A stretch of DNA of 64,000 nt from Actinoplanes sichuanensis (GTDB lineage: Bacteria; Actinomycetota; Actinomycetes; Mycobacteriales; Micromonosporaceae). The notes beneath the pieces are model-generated. The model saw only the letters and a program-made list of their open reading frames with translations. It did no database searches and was not told the DNA's origin. Within the stretch, counting starts at the first letter, position 1. Each line of letters starts with the position of its first letter. Below are positions 43,220 to 51,092 of the stretch, one piece after another. The stretch spans positions 186,001 through 250,000 of the forward strand of contig NZ_AP028461.1 in assembly GCF_033097365.1 (NCBI RefSeq), read 5' to 3'. Made by a program: the position numbers and the translations under genes.

Positions 43220-44230
43220 TCAGTACGCGAAGGGCCAGCCGTCGGAGTCGTAGCCGATCCGGTTGAGGCCCAGGTGGGACGAGCCGCTGTCCGCGTAGTA
43301 GTGGTAGAGCAGCAGGTCGTCGAGGACCGCCGGGTGGCCCGGGCCGTGGACGGCGCCGTGGCCGGCGAGGATCTCGGTGCCGCCGCCCGCGGTCATCGGT
43401 GTGCCGGCACGGTCGGTGAACGGGCCGTTCGGGCTGGTCGAGCGGCCCACCATGGTGCGGTAGGTGCTGGCCGCGCCCTTGCAGCACGCGTCGAACGACA
43501 CCCACAGGTAGTAGTGGTCGCCGTGCTTGACCAGGTAGGGCGCCTCGATCGCGGTGTCGCCGCGGGTGGCCAGGGCGGTCGGGGCCGGGTTCGAGGCGCG
43601 GCCGGTCGCCGGGTCCAGGGCGATCTGCTTGATGCCGGTCCAGAACGATCCGAACGTCAGCCACCAGTGGCCGGTGTCGTCGACGAACAGGTTCGGGTCG
43701 ATCGCGTTGAAGTCCGAGCCGGCGCCGCTCTCGATCACCAGGCCGTCGTTCGTCCAGCTTCCGGACTCGCCGGTGGTGCTGGTGGCCAGGAAGATCGCCG
43801 ACGTGTTGGAGCCGAACGTGGAGGCCGAGTAGTACAGGTGGTAGCGGCCGTCGTGGAATGAGATGTCCGGCGCCCACAGCGCCGTGCTGCCCTTGGTGTA
43901 GGGGGTGGTCCACGCCGCGCCGTCGGGGAAGACCGCGCCCGCGTCGGTGAAGGTGCTCAGGTCGGTCGACGTCCGTAGCCGCAGGTTGTCGCCGGTGTGC
44001 GCGAGCAGGTAGCCGCCGTCCGGTCGGCGGACCATCGTCGGGTCGTGCACCCCGGCGTCGCCGAGCAGGAAAGCCGGTTCCGGGTATGCGCTCGGCGCCG
44101 TCATCGGCGTGGAACCGGCTGCGGGCGCACCCCCGTCGCGCGCCCGCAGCACCACGATGCCCGCTGCCGAGGCGGCGACCACCAGGGCGGCGACCAGGGC
44201 GATGCGGCGGGGCCGCGAAGTCACGGACAT
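43220..44230 (-). CDS. GH43 arabinan endo-1,5-alpha-L-arabinanase
   Basis: A 336-residue exported five-bladed beta-propeller glycosidase. An N-terminal membrane segment (about 10-28) acts as signal or anchor. GH43 catalytic residues sit in GVHDPTMV (general base Asp), FNAIDPNLF (pKa-modulating Asp) and TAIEAPYLV (general acid Glu). WAPDISFHDGRYHLYYS is the family signature of arabinanases. It should cleave internal alpha-1,5 linkages in arabinan. Start ATG 44230 is preferred because the alternative GTG 44251 lies inside a LacI-type operator (44237-44254). It is divergent from a TetR/thioesterase pair. Confidence 0.85.
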   Translation of the reverse strand: MSVTSRPRRIALVAALVVAASAAGIVVLRARDGGAPAAGSTPMTAPSAYPEPAFLLGDAGVHDPTMVRRPDGGYLLAHTGDNLRLRTSTDLSTFTDAGAVFPDGAAWTTPYTKGSTALWAPDISFHDGRYHLYYSASTFGSNTSAIFLATSTTGESGSWTNDGLVIESGAGSDFNAIDPNLFVDDTGHWWLTFGSFWTGIKQIALDPATGRASNPAPTALATRGDTAIEAPYLVKHGDHYYLWVSFDACCKGAASTYRTMVGRSTSPNGPFTDRAGTPMTAGGGTEILAGHGAVHGPGHPAVLDDLLLYHYYADSGSSHLGLNRIGYDSDGWPFAY

Positions 44231-44236
44231 TGCCAA

Positions 44237-44254
44237 GATGTTAACGATCACATC
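44237..44254 (-). promoter_or_regulatory. LacI-type operator before the GH43 gene
   Basis: GATGTTAACGATCACATC is an 18-bp palindrome (7 of 9 pairs) with a central CG step, the hallmark of LacI/GalR-family operators. It ends 7 nt before the GH43 ATG, in a position to block transcription. No LacI-type gene is in the window. Confidence 0.55.
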
Positions 44255-44296
44255 GAGTACGTCAAGACGTCGGCTGTGACCGGTTCAATATTTACG

Positions 44297-44310
44297 AACG
44301 GTCGGTCGTT
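44297..44310 (+). promoter_or_regulatory. TetR-type operator and leaderless promoter of the TetR gene
   Basis: AACGGTCGGTCGTT has palindromic AACG/CGTT ends around a CG centre, as in many TetR sites. It lies just before a -10 candidate TATGGT (44314-44319), which ends 6 nt before ATG 44326. Binding by the TetR product would block its own promoter. Confidence 0.5.
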
Positions 44311-44325
44311 TTGTATGGTGGCGGC

Positions 44326-44961
44326 ATGACACAGGACGGTCGGCTGGTCCGGGGCGAACGCACCCGCAGCGCGGTGCTCGAGCAGGCACTGCTGCTCGCC
44401 ACCGTCTCCGGGCTGGACGGGCTCTCGCTCAGCCAGGTCGCCGACGCGCTCGGGGTCAGCAAATCCGGCCTCTTCGCGCACTGGCGGTCCAAGGAGGCGC
44501 TGCAGCTCGCCGTCGTCGACCAGGCCCGCGCCCAGTGGACCGAGCGGGTCATCCGCCCGGCCATGACCGCCCCGCCCGGGGTGCGCCGGCTGTGGGCCGT
44601 GCACGACAGCCGGCTCGCCTTCTACGAGGCCGGGGTGCTGCCCGGCGGCTGCTTCTTCGCCAACGCCCACTTCGAGTTCAACGCCCGGCCCGGCGTCATC
44701 CGCGATCGGCTCGCCGCCGAGCTCACCGACTGGATGACCTTCCTCACCGGGCTCGCCGCCGAGGCCGTCACGCTCGGCGAGCTGCCGGCCGGGGCCGATC
44801 CGGGGCAGCTCGCCTACCAGACCGAGGCGCTCGGCGTCTGCGCCGTCATGCAGTCACCCGTCCTCGGCACCGAGACCACCTGCCGCCAGGCCCGCCGCTC
44901 CCTGCTGGAGCACCTGCGTGCCATCGCCACCGACCCCACGATCCTCCCGGAGCCGTCATGA
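44326..44961 (+). CDS. TetR-family transcriptional regulator
   Basis: A 211-residue repressor. The N-terminal TetR DNA-binding domain reads TRSAVLEQALLLATVSGLDGLSLSQVADALGVSKSGLFAHWRSKEAL, and the C-terminal ligand domain resembles the TetR_C group with PGGCFFANAHFEF. It is coupled to a thioesterase gene (ATGA overlap), so it probably senses an acyl compound or a related xenobiotic and controls this pair. An operator-like palindrome overlaps its promoter, suggesting autoregulation. The ligand is unknown. Confidence 0.9.
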   Translation: MTQDGRLVRGERTRSAVLEQALLLATVSGLDGLSLSQVADALGVSKSGLFAHWRSKEALQLAVVDQARAQWTERVIRPAMTAPPGVRRLWAVHDSRLAFYEAGVLPGGCFFANAHFEFNARPGVIRDRLAAELTDWMTFLTGLAAEAVTLGELPAGADPGQLAYQTEALGVCAVMQSPVLGTETTCRQARRSLLEHLRAIATDPTILPEPS

Positions 44962-45395
44962 CCACACCCACCGTCTCGCACGGCGCCGTCGAGCACACGC
45001 CGGTGCACTTCGACGACCTGGACGCCATGGGCATCCTGCACAACTCCCGCTACGCGGTCCTGGTCGAGCGGGCCGTCTCCCAGTGGTGGGCCGACCGGGG
45101 TGTCTCGTTCAGCGGCGGCCGCCCGACCTCACCCGACGCGTTCAACGCGGTCCGGGAGTATGCGATCACCTTCCATCGGCCGGTCTCCTCGGTCGGTGAC
45201 ATCGCCGTGCACTTCTGGCTGGCCAAACTCGGCACCACCAGCGCCGACTACCGGTTCCGGGTGACCTCGCCGGACGGCACCGAGGTGTATGCCGAGGGCC
45301 GTCGCGTCAACATCCGCCTCGACCCGGCCACCATGCGCCCGGCCCCGTGGACCGACCACGCCCGTGACCTGGCCGGCCTGCTGCTCACGGACTGA
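44958..45395 (+). CDS. Acyl-CoA thioesterase, 4HBT hot-dog fold
   Basis: A 145-residue hot-dog-fold enzyme. VHFDDLDAMGILHNSRYAVLVERAVSQWW is the 4-hydroxybenzoyl-CoA thioesterase-type active-site helix (Asp in the D-x-M-G-x-x-x-N motif). The later strands read REYAITFHRPVSSVGDIAVHFWL and EVYAEGRRVNI. It hydrolyses an acyl-CoA thioester in the cytoplasm. ATG 44958 overlaps the TetR stop by ATGA, so the two genes are co-translated. The specific acyl group cannot be inferred. Confidence 0.87.
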   Translation: MTTPTVSHGAVEHTPVHFDDLDAMGILHNSRYAVLVERAVSQWWADRGVSFSGGRPTSPDAFNAVREYAITFHRPVSSVGDIAVHFWLAKLGTTSADYRFRVTSPDGTEVYAEGRRVNIRLDPATMRPAPWTDHARDLAGLLLTD

Positions 45396-45396
45396 G

Positions 45397-45498
45397 CTAC
45401 CTCTTCCGCTTCGATCTGGACACGGCGATCGCCACGCCGGCGATCACCAGCACGACGACGAGACAGAAGAGCAGCTGCCACGGCTTGATCGCGATCAT
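45397..45498 (-). CDS. 33-residue single-pass membrane peptide
   Basis: A tiny protein: MIAIKPWQLLFCLVVV, continuing as a single hydrophobic helix and ending in SRSKRKR, i.e. one transmembrane segment with a basic cytoplasmic tail. Similar 'IKPWHLL' microproteins are frequent in actinomycete genomes. TACGGT ends 8 nt before the ATG, consistent with a leaderless start. Function unknown. Confidence 0.6.
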   Translation of the reverse strand: MIAIKPWQLLFCLVVVLVIAGVAIAVSRSKRKR

Positions 45499-45654
45499 AG
45501 TCACGGACCGTACCGGACCCGGTCGAGCCGGCGCGCGATCTGAGTCGAAGAGCGGGTCGGGATGAGTATCCGTACTCAGGCCCGGGCCGCCGATGTCCGC
45601 GATCGTCGATGGATGGGTCTCCGCGGTTTCGCCTCATCAGTCATGATCACTGCC

Positions 45655-47598
45655 ATGAATGAGCGGACGCTGCGATGGTGGACGGCCCTCGGCGGGCTCG
45701 GCGGCAGCCTCCTGATCCTGCCGGCCGCCTCCTCGGCCCTCGGCGCCACGTTCTCGCCGATGGTCGGAGTGCAGGGCCCGGACGGGTACTACGACTCCCG
45801 CGGCCTGATCCTCCCGCTCATCCCGACCGTGGCGACCGTGCTGGGCCTGTGCCTGCTGCGCTGGTGGCCGTACCTGCTGGTGGTGGGCGGCCTGATCAGC
45901 ACGGCGCTGGTCTGGCCGCAGATGCTGCCCGATTCGTCGACGATGCCCTACCAGTACCTGCCCACCGCCGCCTTCCCGCTGCTGGTCGTCGGAGTCCTCG
46001 GCGGCGCGCAGAGCCTGCTGAACAGCCGGGCGGTGGCGTTGGGTTCGGCGGTGGCCGGCCTCGGCACGGGGGCGGTGCTGGCCGGGCGCGCACTGGCCCG
46101 CATCGCCGCCCAATCCGCCTCGGACCCGACGCTGCGGTCGGCCGCGCTGTTGGTCGCCGGGCTGGCCGCCACCGGTCCGGCGCTCTGGATGCTGCGACAC
46201 GGTGACCGGCCCGCCGAGGGACCGCCCGGGGGCGGCTTCTGGTCGTGGCCGCGCCTGCGTCTGGTCGTCGCGGCCGGGCTCGCCGCCTTCGTCGTCCTGC
46301 CGCTGGCGCTGTTCCCCACCGAGTACCTGGCCCGGCTGCTGGGCATCAGCTGGTACAGCCTGGCCTACGGCACCGAGAAGGCCGCCATCATCGGTCTGGC
46401 GACGCTCCTGCTGGTCGCCGTCTGCGCCACGCTGACCGGTCTGTGGGGGCTGACCGGTGCCCTCACCGCCGCGACCGTGTCGGTGGCCGCGGCGTACCCG
46501 CTGGTGGTCGCCTACACCTCGCTGGACCCGACGGGACCGGCGCGCCTGCTCGGCGTCGTCGCCGGTGTCGCGGTCGGCATCGCGGCCGTGGTCACCAGGT
46601 GGCGGATCGCCGCCGCGGGCACCCTCGCGGTCGGCGCCGCCCTGGTCATGTTCATCGCCGACGAGGGCACCGGCGGAGCGCCGCAGCGGCTGGCCGTCGG
46701 CCAGAACACCCTGCCCACCCTGGTGATGCTCGTGCTGGCCGTCGCCGCGGTGACGGCGGCCTTCGGCGCGATCGCCCAGGTGCTGGCGCCGCGGGGCGCG
46801 GTCCCGGCCGTGCTCGGGCCGATCGCCGCGGTGCTCGCGCTGGCCGGCGTGCCGGCGCTTCGGGTGATCCAGCTGCGCCGCGGCGGGCCACCGTCGAACA
46901 TCCCGAACTCGGGTGACTCGCTGTCCACCTCGGCCGTGCTGATGCTGGTGGCGGCGGCCGCGATCGTCGGCCTCGGTGTCGCCCACTACCTGACCGAGCG
47001 CTGGGCCGAACGTAAGCGTGCCGAACAGATCCGGCAGGAGGCCGCCACCGCCGAACGCGACCGGTTGGCCCGGCCCATCCACGACGGGGTGCTGCAGGTG
47101 CTGGCGCTGGTGCAGCGCGAGGGCGGCGCCGAACTCGCGGCGCTGGCCGGCGAGCAGGAGGTGGCCCTCCGCAATCTGCTCAGCGGCGCCGCCACCGCGG
47201 ACGGCCCGCGCGGCGACACCGATCTGCGGGCCACGCTGACCGCGCTGGCCACACCGAGGATCGAGGTGTCCGCGCCGGCCGGCCCGGTGCGCCTGCCGGC
47301 CGACCGCGCGGCCGAGCTGCTGGCGGCGGTCCAGGCGGCCTTGGACAACGTCGTCCGGCATGCCGGTCCGGTCGCCCGGACCTGGATCCTTCTGGAGGAC
47401 GAGACCGATGGGGTACGGGTGACCGTGCGCGACGACGGCGTCGGTTTCGAGCCGCAGCGCCTGACCGAGGCGGCCGTCGCCGGACGGCTCGGGGTGGCGC
47501 AGTCGATGCGCGGACGGATCGCCGACCTGGGCGGCACGACCGAGATCTTCAGCCGCCCCGGGCAGGGCACCGAGGTCGAGTTCCACCTGCCCCGCTGA
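45655..47598 (+). CDS. Orphan membrane histidine kinase (HisKA_3 type)
   Basis: A 647-residue protein with roughly ten to twelve predicted transmembrane helices (residues ~10-440), then a cytoplasmic kinase. The dimerisation/phosphoacceptor helix reads ERDRLARPIHDGVLQVLALV (His in IHDG), typical of NarL-type partner kinases. HATPase motifs are ALDNVVRHAGP (N-box), VRDDGVGFEP (G1) and FSRPGQGTEVEFHL. Start ATG 45655 is taken as the last Met before the first helix; upstream Met codons at 45643 and 45562 are possible. No response-regulator gene is adjacent, so it is an orphan here. The signal is unknown. Confidence 0.82.
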   Translation: MNERTLRWWTALGGLGGSLLILPAASSALGATFSPMVGVQGPDGYYDSRGLILPLIPTVATVLGLCLLRWWPYLLVVGGLISTALVWPQMLPDSSTMPYQYLPTAAFPLLVVGVLGGAQSLLNSRAVALGSAVAGLGTGAVLAGRALARIAAQSASDPTLRSAALLVAGLAATGPALWMLRHGDRPAEGPPGGGFWSWPRLRLVVAAGLAAFVVLPLALFPTEYLARLLGISWYSLAYGTEKAAIIGLATLLLVAVCATLTGLWGLTGALTAATVSVAAAYPLVVAYTSLDPTGPARLLGVVAGVAVGIAAVVTRWRIAAAGTLAVGAALVMFIADEGTGGAPQRLAVGQNTLPTLVMLVLAVAAVTAAFGAIAQVLAPRGAVPAVLGPIAAVLALAGVPALRVIQLRRGGPPSNIPNSGDSLSTSAVLMLVAAAAIVGLGVAHYLTERWAERKRAEQIRQEAATAERDRLARPIHDGVLQVLALVQREGGAELAALAGEQEVALRNLLSGAATADGPRGDTDLRATLTALATPRIEVSAPAGPVRLPADRAAELLAAVQAALDNVVRHAGPVARTWILLEDETDGVRVTVRDDGVGFEPQRLTEAAVAGRLGVAQSMRGRIADLGGTTEIFSRPGQGTEVEFHLPR

Positions 47599-47609
47599 CA
47601 CCGCGGCGG

Positions 47610-47637
47610 GCCGGGCACGGTACGGACCGCGCCCGGC
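47610..47637. terminator. Terminator hairpin between convergent genes
   Basis: A 12-bp stem (one mismatch) GCCGGGCACGGT / ACCGCGCCCGGC with a 4-nt loop, between the histidine kinase stop and the end of the leftward 2-MIB operon. Confidence 0.7.
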
Positions 47638-47646
47638 GTGCCGATG

Positions 47647-48495
47647 TCAGATGCGGTCGGCCGCGATGAGCAGGTAGTGGAAGCTGCCCTCCCGGTACGC
47701 GGTCAGGAACGGCTCCTCGATTCCGGTGGCCACCTCGGACCGGGCGCGTAGTTCCCAGTACGGGATGGTGGCCGCGGTCAGGTCGACCACGTTGATCGGG
47801 ACCAGCCCGTTCGCGGCCAGCGCCTTGAAGTACTGGCTGCGCGGGTGGATGTCGCAGGTGTAGTGCTCGTTGATCCGGCTGACCGCCTTCGACCGCAGGC
47901 CGGTCACGTCGTTGGCACAGCCGGTGATGCACACGTAGCGTCCGCCGAACCGGAGCAGGCGGGCGAACTCGTCGTAGAGGTCGAACAGGTCCACGTACAT
48001 CGTGGTCTCGTTCGTCCAGATCGCCTGCCGGGTGTCGCCCGGCAGCTGGGTCTCCAGCATGTTGCGGAAGTGGAAGCGGACCTTGTCGGCGATGCCGCGC
48101 CGCGCGGCCTGCTCGTTGGCGAAGCCGACCTGATACTCGGAGATGGACACCCCGTCGACCTCGCAGCCGAACCGCTGGTGCGCCATGATGCTGGTGCCGC
48201 CCCGCCCGGAGCCGCCGTCCAGGATCAGATGCTCCGGGGCGATCGGGCCGAGGTGGTCGAGCAGCAGGTCGGCCTGGGCGCTCTCCAGCCGGTGCAACTC
48301 GGCGATGATCCGCTGCTCGCGGGTGCCGGCCGGGCCGTCCAGGACCATCGGATCGTAGGGCCCGACCCCGTAGTGGTGGTGGTAGAGGTCGTCGACCTCG
48401 CCGAGACGCAGGTTCACCGGGTCGTCCTGGTTGGTGTTCCAGTACGCGGCGACCGACTTCTCGAAGTCGGTGCGGAGGATCGTGCTGGTCATCAT
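47647..48495 (-). CDS. Geranyl diphosphate 2-C-methyltransferase
   Basis: A 282-residue SAM-dependent C-methyltransferase that converts geranyl diphosphate to 2-methyl-GPP, the first committed step to 2-methylisoborneol. SAM motif I is LILDGGSGRGGTSIMAH. The family-specific VAAYWNTNQDDPVNLRLGEVDDLYHHHYG, INEHYTCDIHPRSQYFKALAANGL and NETTMYVDLFDLYDEFARLL match known GPP methyltransferases of actinomycetes. The start ATG 48495 shares a base with the terpene synthase stop (TGATG), so it is coupled to it. It is the last gene of the encapsulin-MIBS-GPPMT operon and is followed by a terminator. Confidence 0.93.
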   Translation of the reverse strand: MMTSTILRTDFEKSVAAYWNTNQDDPVNLRLGEVDDLYHHHYGVGPYDPMVLDGPAGTREQRIIAELHRLESAQADLLLDHLGPIAPEHLILDGGSGRGGTSIMAHQRFGCEVDGVSISEYQVGFANEQAARRGIADKVRFHFRNMLETQLPGDTRQAIWTNETTMYVDLFDLYDEFARLLRFGGRYVCITGCANDVTGLRSKAVSRINEHYTCDIHPRSQYFKALAANGLVPINVVDLTAATIPYWELRARSEVATGIEEPFLTAYREGSFHYLLIAADRI

Positions 48496-49559
48496 CAGCT
48501 CCCTTGGTTGTATCGGCGGGTGGTGGCGTGCCACCGGCGGCTGCCGCCGGTCCAGGCCCAGACGTCCGCGAGGAACCGCCGCAGGTTCGGCGATCCGGCC
48601 GCGCTGAGCCGGGTGGCCGACCCGACGAAGGTGTGCATCAGCTCGTTGTGGATCTCGACGGTCCGGGCCATCGCCTCCTTCGGCTCGAGTCCCTCGTTGA
48701 CCTGCAGTACGCGCGGCAGGTTGTAATCGGTGTCCGACTCGGCCGGGCCGGAGTGCAGGTCGTTGACGAGCACCGCCGCGTTGCCGGCCAGGGTGTACGC
48801 ACGGCGTACCTCCGGCTGGTAGAACTCGTGCGCGGACAGCTCGTAGCCGGCCAGCACGTCGACCAGGATCATCGGCGGCAGGTAGCTGTTGAGATGCCGC
48901 TGGACCAGGTACTCCCAGACCGGCGGGGTACGCCGGTTGACGTGCCAGTCCGCCTCCTGCGTCCAGGCCAGGAAGAGGATCGCCATCTGATGCTGGAACC
49001 GGCCCAACTGCGCCGGGGTGGCGTAGACGGCCAGGTGCTCGACGGCCGTGCGGAACGCCTCCGAGATCGGCTGGAGCCGGTGGTATCCGGCCATGTCGAC
49101 GGCGTACCGCGGGACCATCTGGGCCGGGTCGACCACCGAGATCAGCCGGGCCAGCCGGGAACCGACCACCTCCGGCACGGCGCCCAACTCCACCTCGTCG
49201 ACGTAGTAGTCGTCCGCCGCCCATTCGGCGACCAGGCATTTCGTGGCCATCAGCAGGCGGTCGGGGTCGTTGACGGCGGGGTGGGCGAGCATCATGAACC
49301 GGCCGAAGCCGTAGGACCGCAGCTTGTCCAGCCGGCCCGGATAGATGCCGACGTCCCGTGCCCAGGCGATCAGTCCGTCGTCGACCGCCTCGCCGAGGGC
49401 CGGGTCGTCGCGGATCGCGTCGGGGCAGAACAGCCCGCCGTCGGCCGGCGGATCGATCAGCGGTCCCAGGAAGGCTCGGGCCGCGGACATGCCGAAGCCC
49501 GGCAGCAGCCGGCGCAGATCGGCCGGAGGTGCTCCTCGTAGATCCGTGAGGACGGACAT
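48495..49559 (-). CDS. 2-methylisoborneol synthase
   Basis: A 354-residue class I terpene cyclase that turns 2-methyl-GPP into the earthy odorant 2-methylisoborneol. The Asp-rich metal motif is DDYYVDE, and the NSE motif is NDLHSGPAESD. The terminal RWHATTRRY block also fits the family. The extension before the cyclase core (LFCPDAIRDDP) is only about 43 residues, compared with the long Pro-rich disordered N-terminus of Streptomyces enzymes of ~440 residues. It contains DLRRLLPGFG, a candidate cargo-loading signal for the encapsulin encoded just upstream. The start ATG is 1 nt after the encapsulin stop. Confidence 0.93.
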   Translation of the reverse strand: MSVLTDLRGAPPADLRRLLPGFGMSAARAFLGPLIDPPADGGLFCPDAIRDDPALGEAVDDGLIAWARDVGIYPGRLDKLRSYGFGRFMMLAHPAVNDPDRLLMATKCLVAEWAADDYYVDEVELGAVPEVVGSRLARLISVVDPAQMVPRYAVDMAGYHRLQPISEAFRTAVEHLAVYATPAQLGRFQHQMAILFLAWTQEADWHVNRRTPPVWEYLVQRHLNSYLPPMILVDVLAGYELSAHEFYQPEVRRAYTLAGNAAVLVNDLHSGPAESDTDYNLPRVLQVNEGLEPKEAMARTVEIHNELMHTFVGSATRLSAAGSPNLRRFLADVWAWTGGSRRWHATTRRYNQGS

Positions 49560-49560
49560 G

Positions 49561-50994
49561 TCAGTGCGAGAGTTCGACGTGGTCGAGGATGCCGAGCGCG
49601 TCCGGCACCAGCACAGCCGCCGAATAATAGGCGCTGACCAGGTACGACATGACGGCCTGCTCGTTGATGCCCATGAACCGCACGTTGAGCCCGGGCTGGT
49701 ATTCGTCCGGGATCCCGGTCTGGTGCAGGCCGATCACACCCTGATTGGACTCACCGATCCGCATCGCCATGATCGACGTGGTGTGGGTGTGGCTGATCGG
49801 GATCTTGCCGGACGGCAGGATCGGCACGCCCCGCCAGGACGGCACGGTGTGCCCGTCCATGTCCACGGTCGGCGGGTAGATGCCGCGCTTCGTGCACTCC
49901 CGGCCGAACGCCGCGATCGCCTGCGGATGGGCCAGGAAGAACTTCGTGTTGCGTCGCATGCTCAGCAACTCGTCCAGGTCGTCGGGGGTGGGCGGGCCGC
50001 TGCGGGTGTGGATGCGCTGCCGCAGGTCGGCGTTGTGCAGCAGGCCGAACTCACGGTTGTTGACCAGTTCGTACTCCTGGCGCTCGCGGAGCGCCTCCAC
50101 GGTCAGCCGCAGCTGCTGCTCCAGCTGGTCCATCGGGTCGTTGTAGAGGTCGGCGACCCGGGTGTGGATCTTCAGGATGGTCTGCGCGACGCTCAGCTCG
50201 TACTCGCGGGGGTTGGTCTCGTAGTCGACGTAGGTGCCGGACAGGGTGGGTTCGCCGGAGTGGCCGGCCGCGACCGCGATCGCCGCCTCGCCGTGCTTGT
50301 TCTGCGGGCGGCGGCTCTTGTCCCGGAATCCCTCGACGTGGTCGCGCAGGGTCTCGCTGCGCGCGGTCAGCTCGGCGAACTCGGTGCGCGGCAGGGCCAG
50401 GATGGTCACCGCGGTCATCGCCTTCGCGGTGTACGCCCAGATCGGGTCGTCGGCCACCAGGACCTGTTCACCGAACTTCTCCCCGTCGGCGAGCACACCG
50501 AGGCTGAGCGGGTCGCCGTACGCCCCGACGCCGACCTTGTCCACCTTGCCGTGCGCGATCAGATACAGGTTGTCGGCGACCGAACCGAACTCGACGATCA
50601 CCTGACCGGGTTGGTACTCCTGTTGGACGAACCGGTCGGCTATTCCGCGGAGCAGTTCCTCGTCGTCGATCCCGGCGAGCACCTCGATCTCCCGGAGTTC
50701 GGATGGCACCACCTGCACCGACGCCCCGGTGTTGATGAAGGTGAGCCGGCCGTCGCCGAGCCGGTAGGTCATCCGCCGGTTCACCCGGTAGGCGCCACCC
50801 TTGACCTCGACCCAGGGCAGTTTGCGCAGCAGCCACCGGGAGGTGATCTCCTGCATCTGCGGAACCGACTTGGTGGTGTGGGTCAGGTTCCGTGCGGCGA
50901 CCGTGCTGAGACTCTGCTGGTACTCCTGGTCCTGTTCCTCACGCGTCTTGGCCGGCTTCACTGAACTGGTCACGGTGGTAACGCCCCGTTTCAT
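49561..50994 (-). CDS. Family 2B encapsulin shell protein with cNMP-binding domain
   Basis: A 477-residue shell protein. It begins with an N-terminal arm ([34 protein letters not shown]). A cyclic-nucleotide-binding-like domain is inserted at about 105-212 ([45 protein letters not shown]). An HK97-type capsid fold follows ([79 protein letters not shown]). Family 2B encapsulins in streptomycetes enclose 2-methylisoborneol synthase, which is exactly the next gene here. It should assemble into an icosahedral protein compartment. It is the first gene of the operon, with start ATG 50994. Confidence 0.92.
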   Translation of the reverse strand: MKRGVTTVTSSVKPAKTREEQDQEYQQSLSTVAARNLTHTTKSVPQMQEITSRWLLRKLPWVEVKGGAYRVNRRMTYRLGDGRLTFINTGASVQVVPSELREIEVLAGIDDEELLRGIADRFVQQEYQPGQVIVEFGSVADNLYLIAHGKVDKVGVGAYGDPLSLGVLADGEKFGEQVLVADDPIWAYTAKAMTAVTILALPRTEFAELTARSETLRDHVEGFRDKSRRPQNKHGEAAIAVAAGHSGEPTLSGTYVDYETNPREYELSVAQTILKIHTRVADLYNDPMDQLEQQLRLTVEALRERQEYELVNNREFGLLHNADLRQRIHTRSGPPTPDDLDELLSMRRNTKFFLAHPQAIAAFGRECTKRGIYPPTVDMDGHTVPSWRGVPILPSGKIPISHTHTTSIMAMRIGESNQGVIGLHQTGIPDEYQPGLNVRFMGINEQAVMSYLVSAYYSAAVLVPDALGILDHVELSH

Positions 50995-51078
50995 CCGGAA
51001 TAAGGCTTACATCTAGCCCGTTTTATCCCAGCTCAGAGCTCATTTGACGGTTTTTATAGAAGAGCGAACTATCCACCC

Positions 51079-51084
51079 TAAACT
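51079..51084 (+). promoter_or_regulatory. Candidate -10 of ispH
   Basis: TAAACT ends 8 nt before ATG 51093, and no ribosome site is present, suggesting a leaderless start. A strong TTGACG (51044-51049) lies upstream; it is 17 bp from a poorer hexamer, AACTAT (51067-51072), and too far from TAAACT. The ~90 bp between the divergent ispH and encapsulin genes must hold both promoters. Confidence 0.4.
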
Positions 51085-51092
51085 GCGTGATC

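Noticed and set aside
45637..47601. Long antisense frame opposite the histidine kinase
   Set aside because: Translation is dominated by Gln, Gly, Arg and Asp with no recognisable motif. The + strand encodes membrane helices and kinase motifs.
48496..49239. Fusion reading of the GPP methyltransferase into the 2-MIB synthase region
   Set aside because: The upstream part of that frame is an out-of-frame shadow of the synthase gene; the methyltransferase starts at the TGATG junction.
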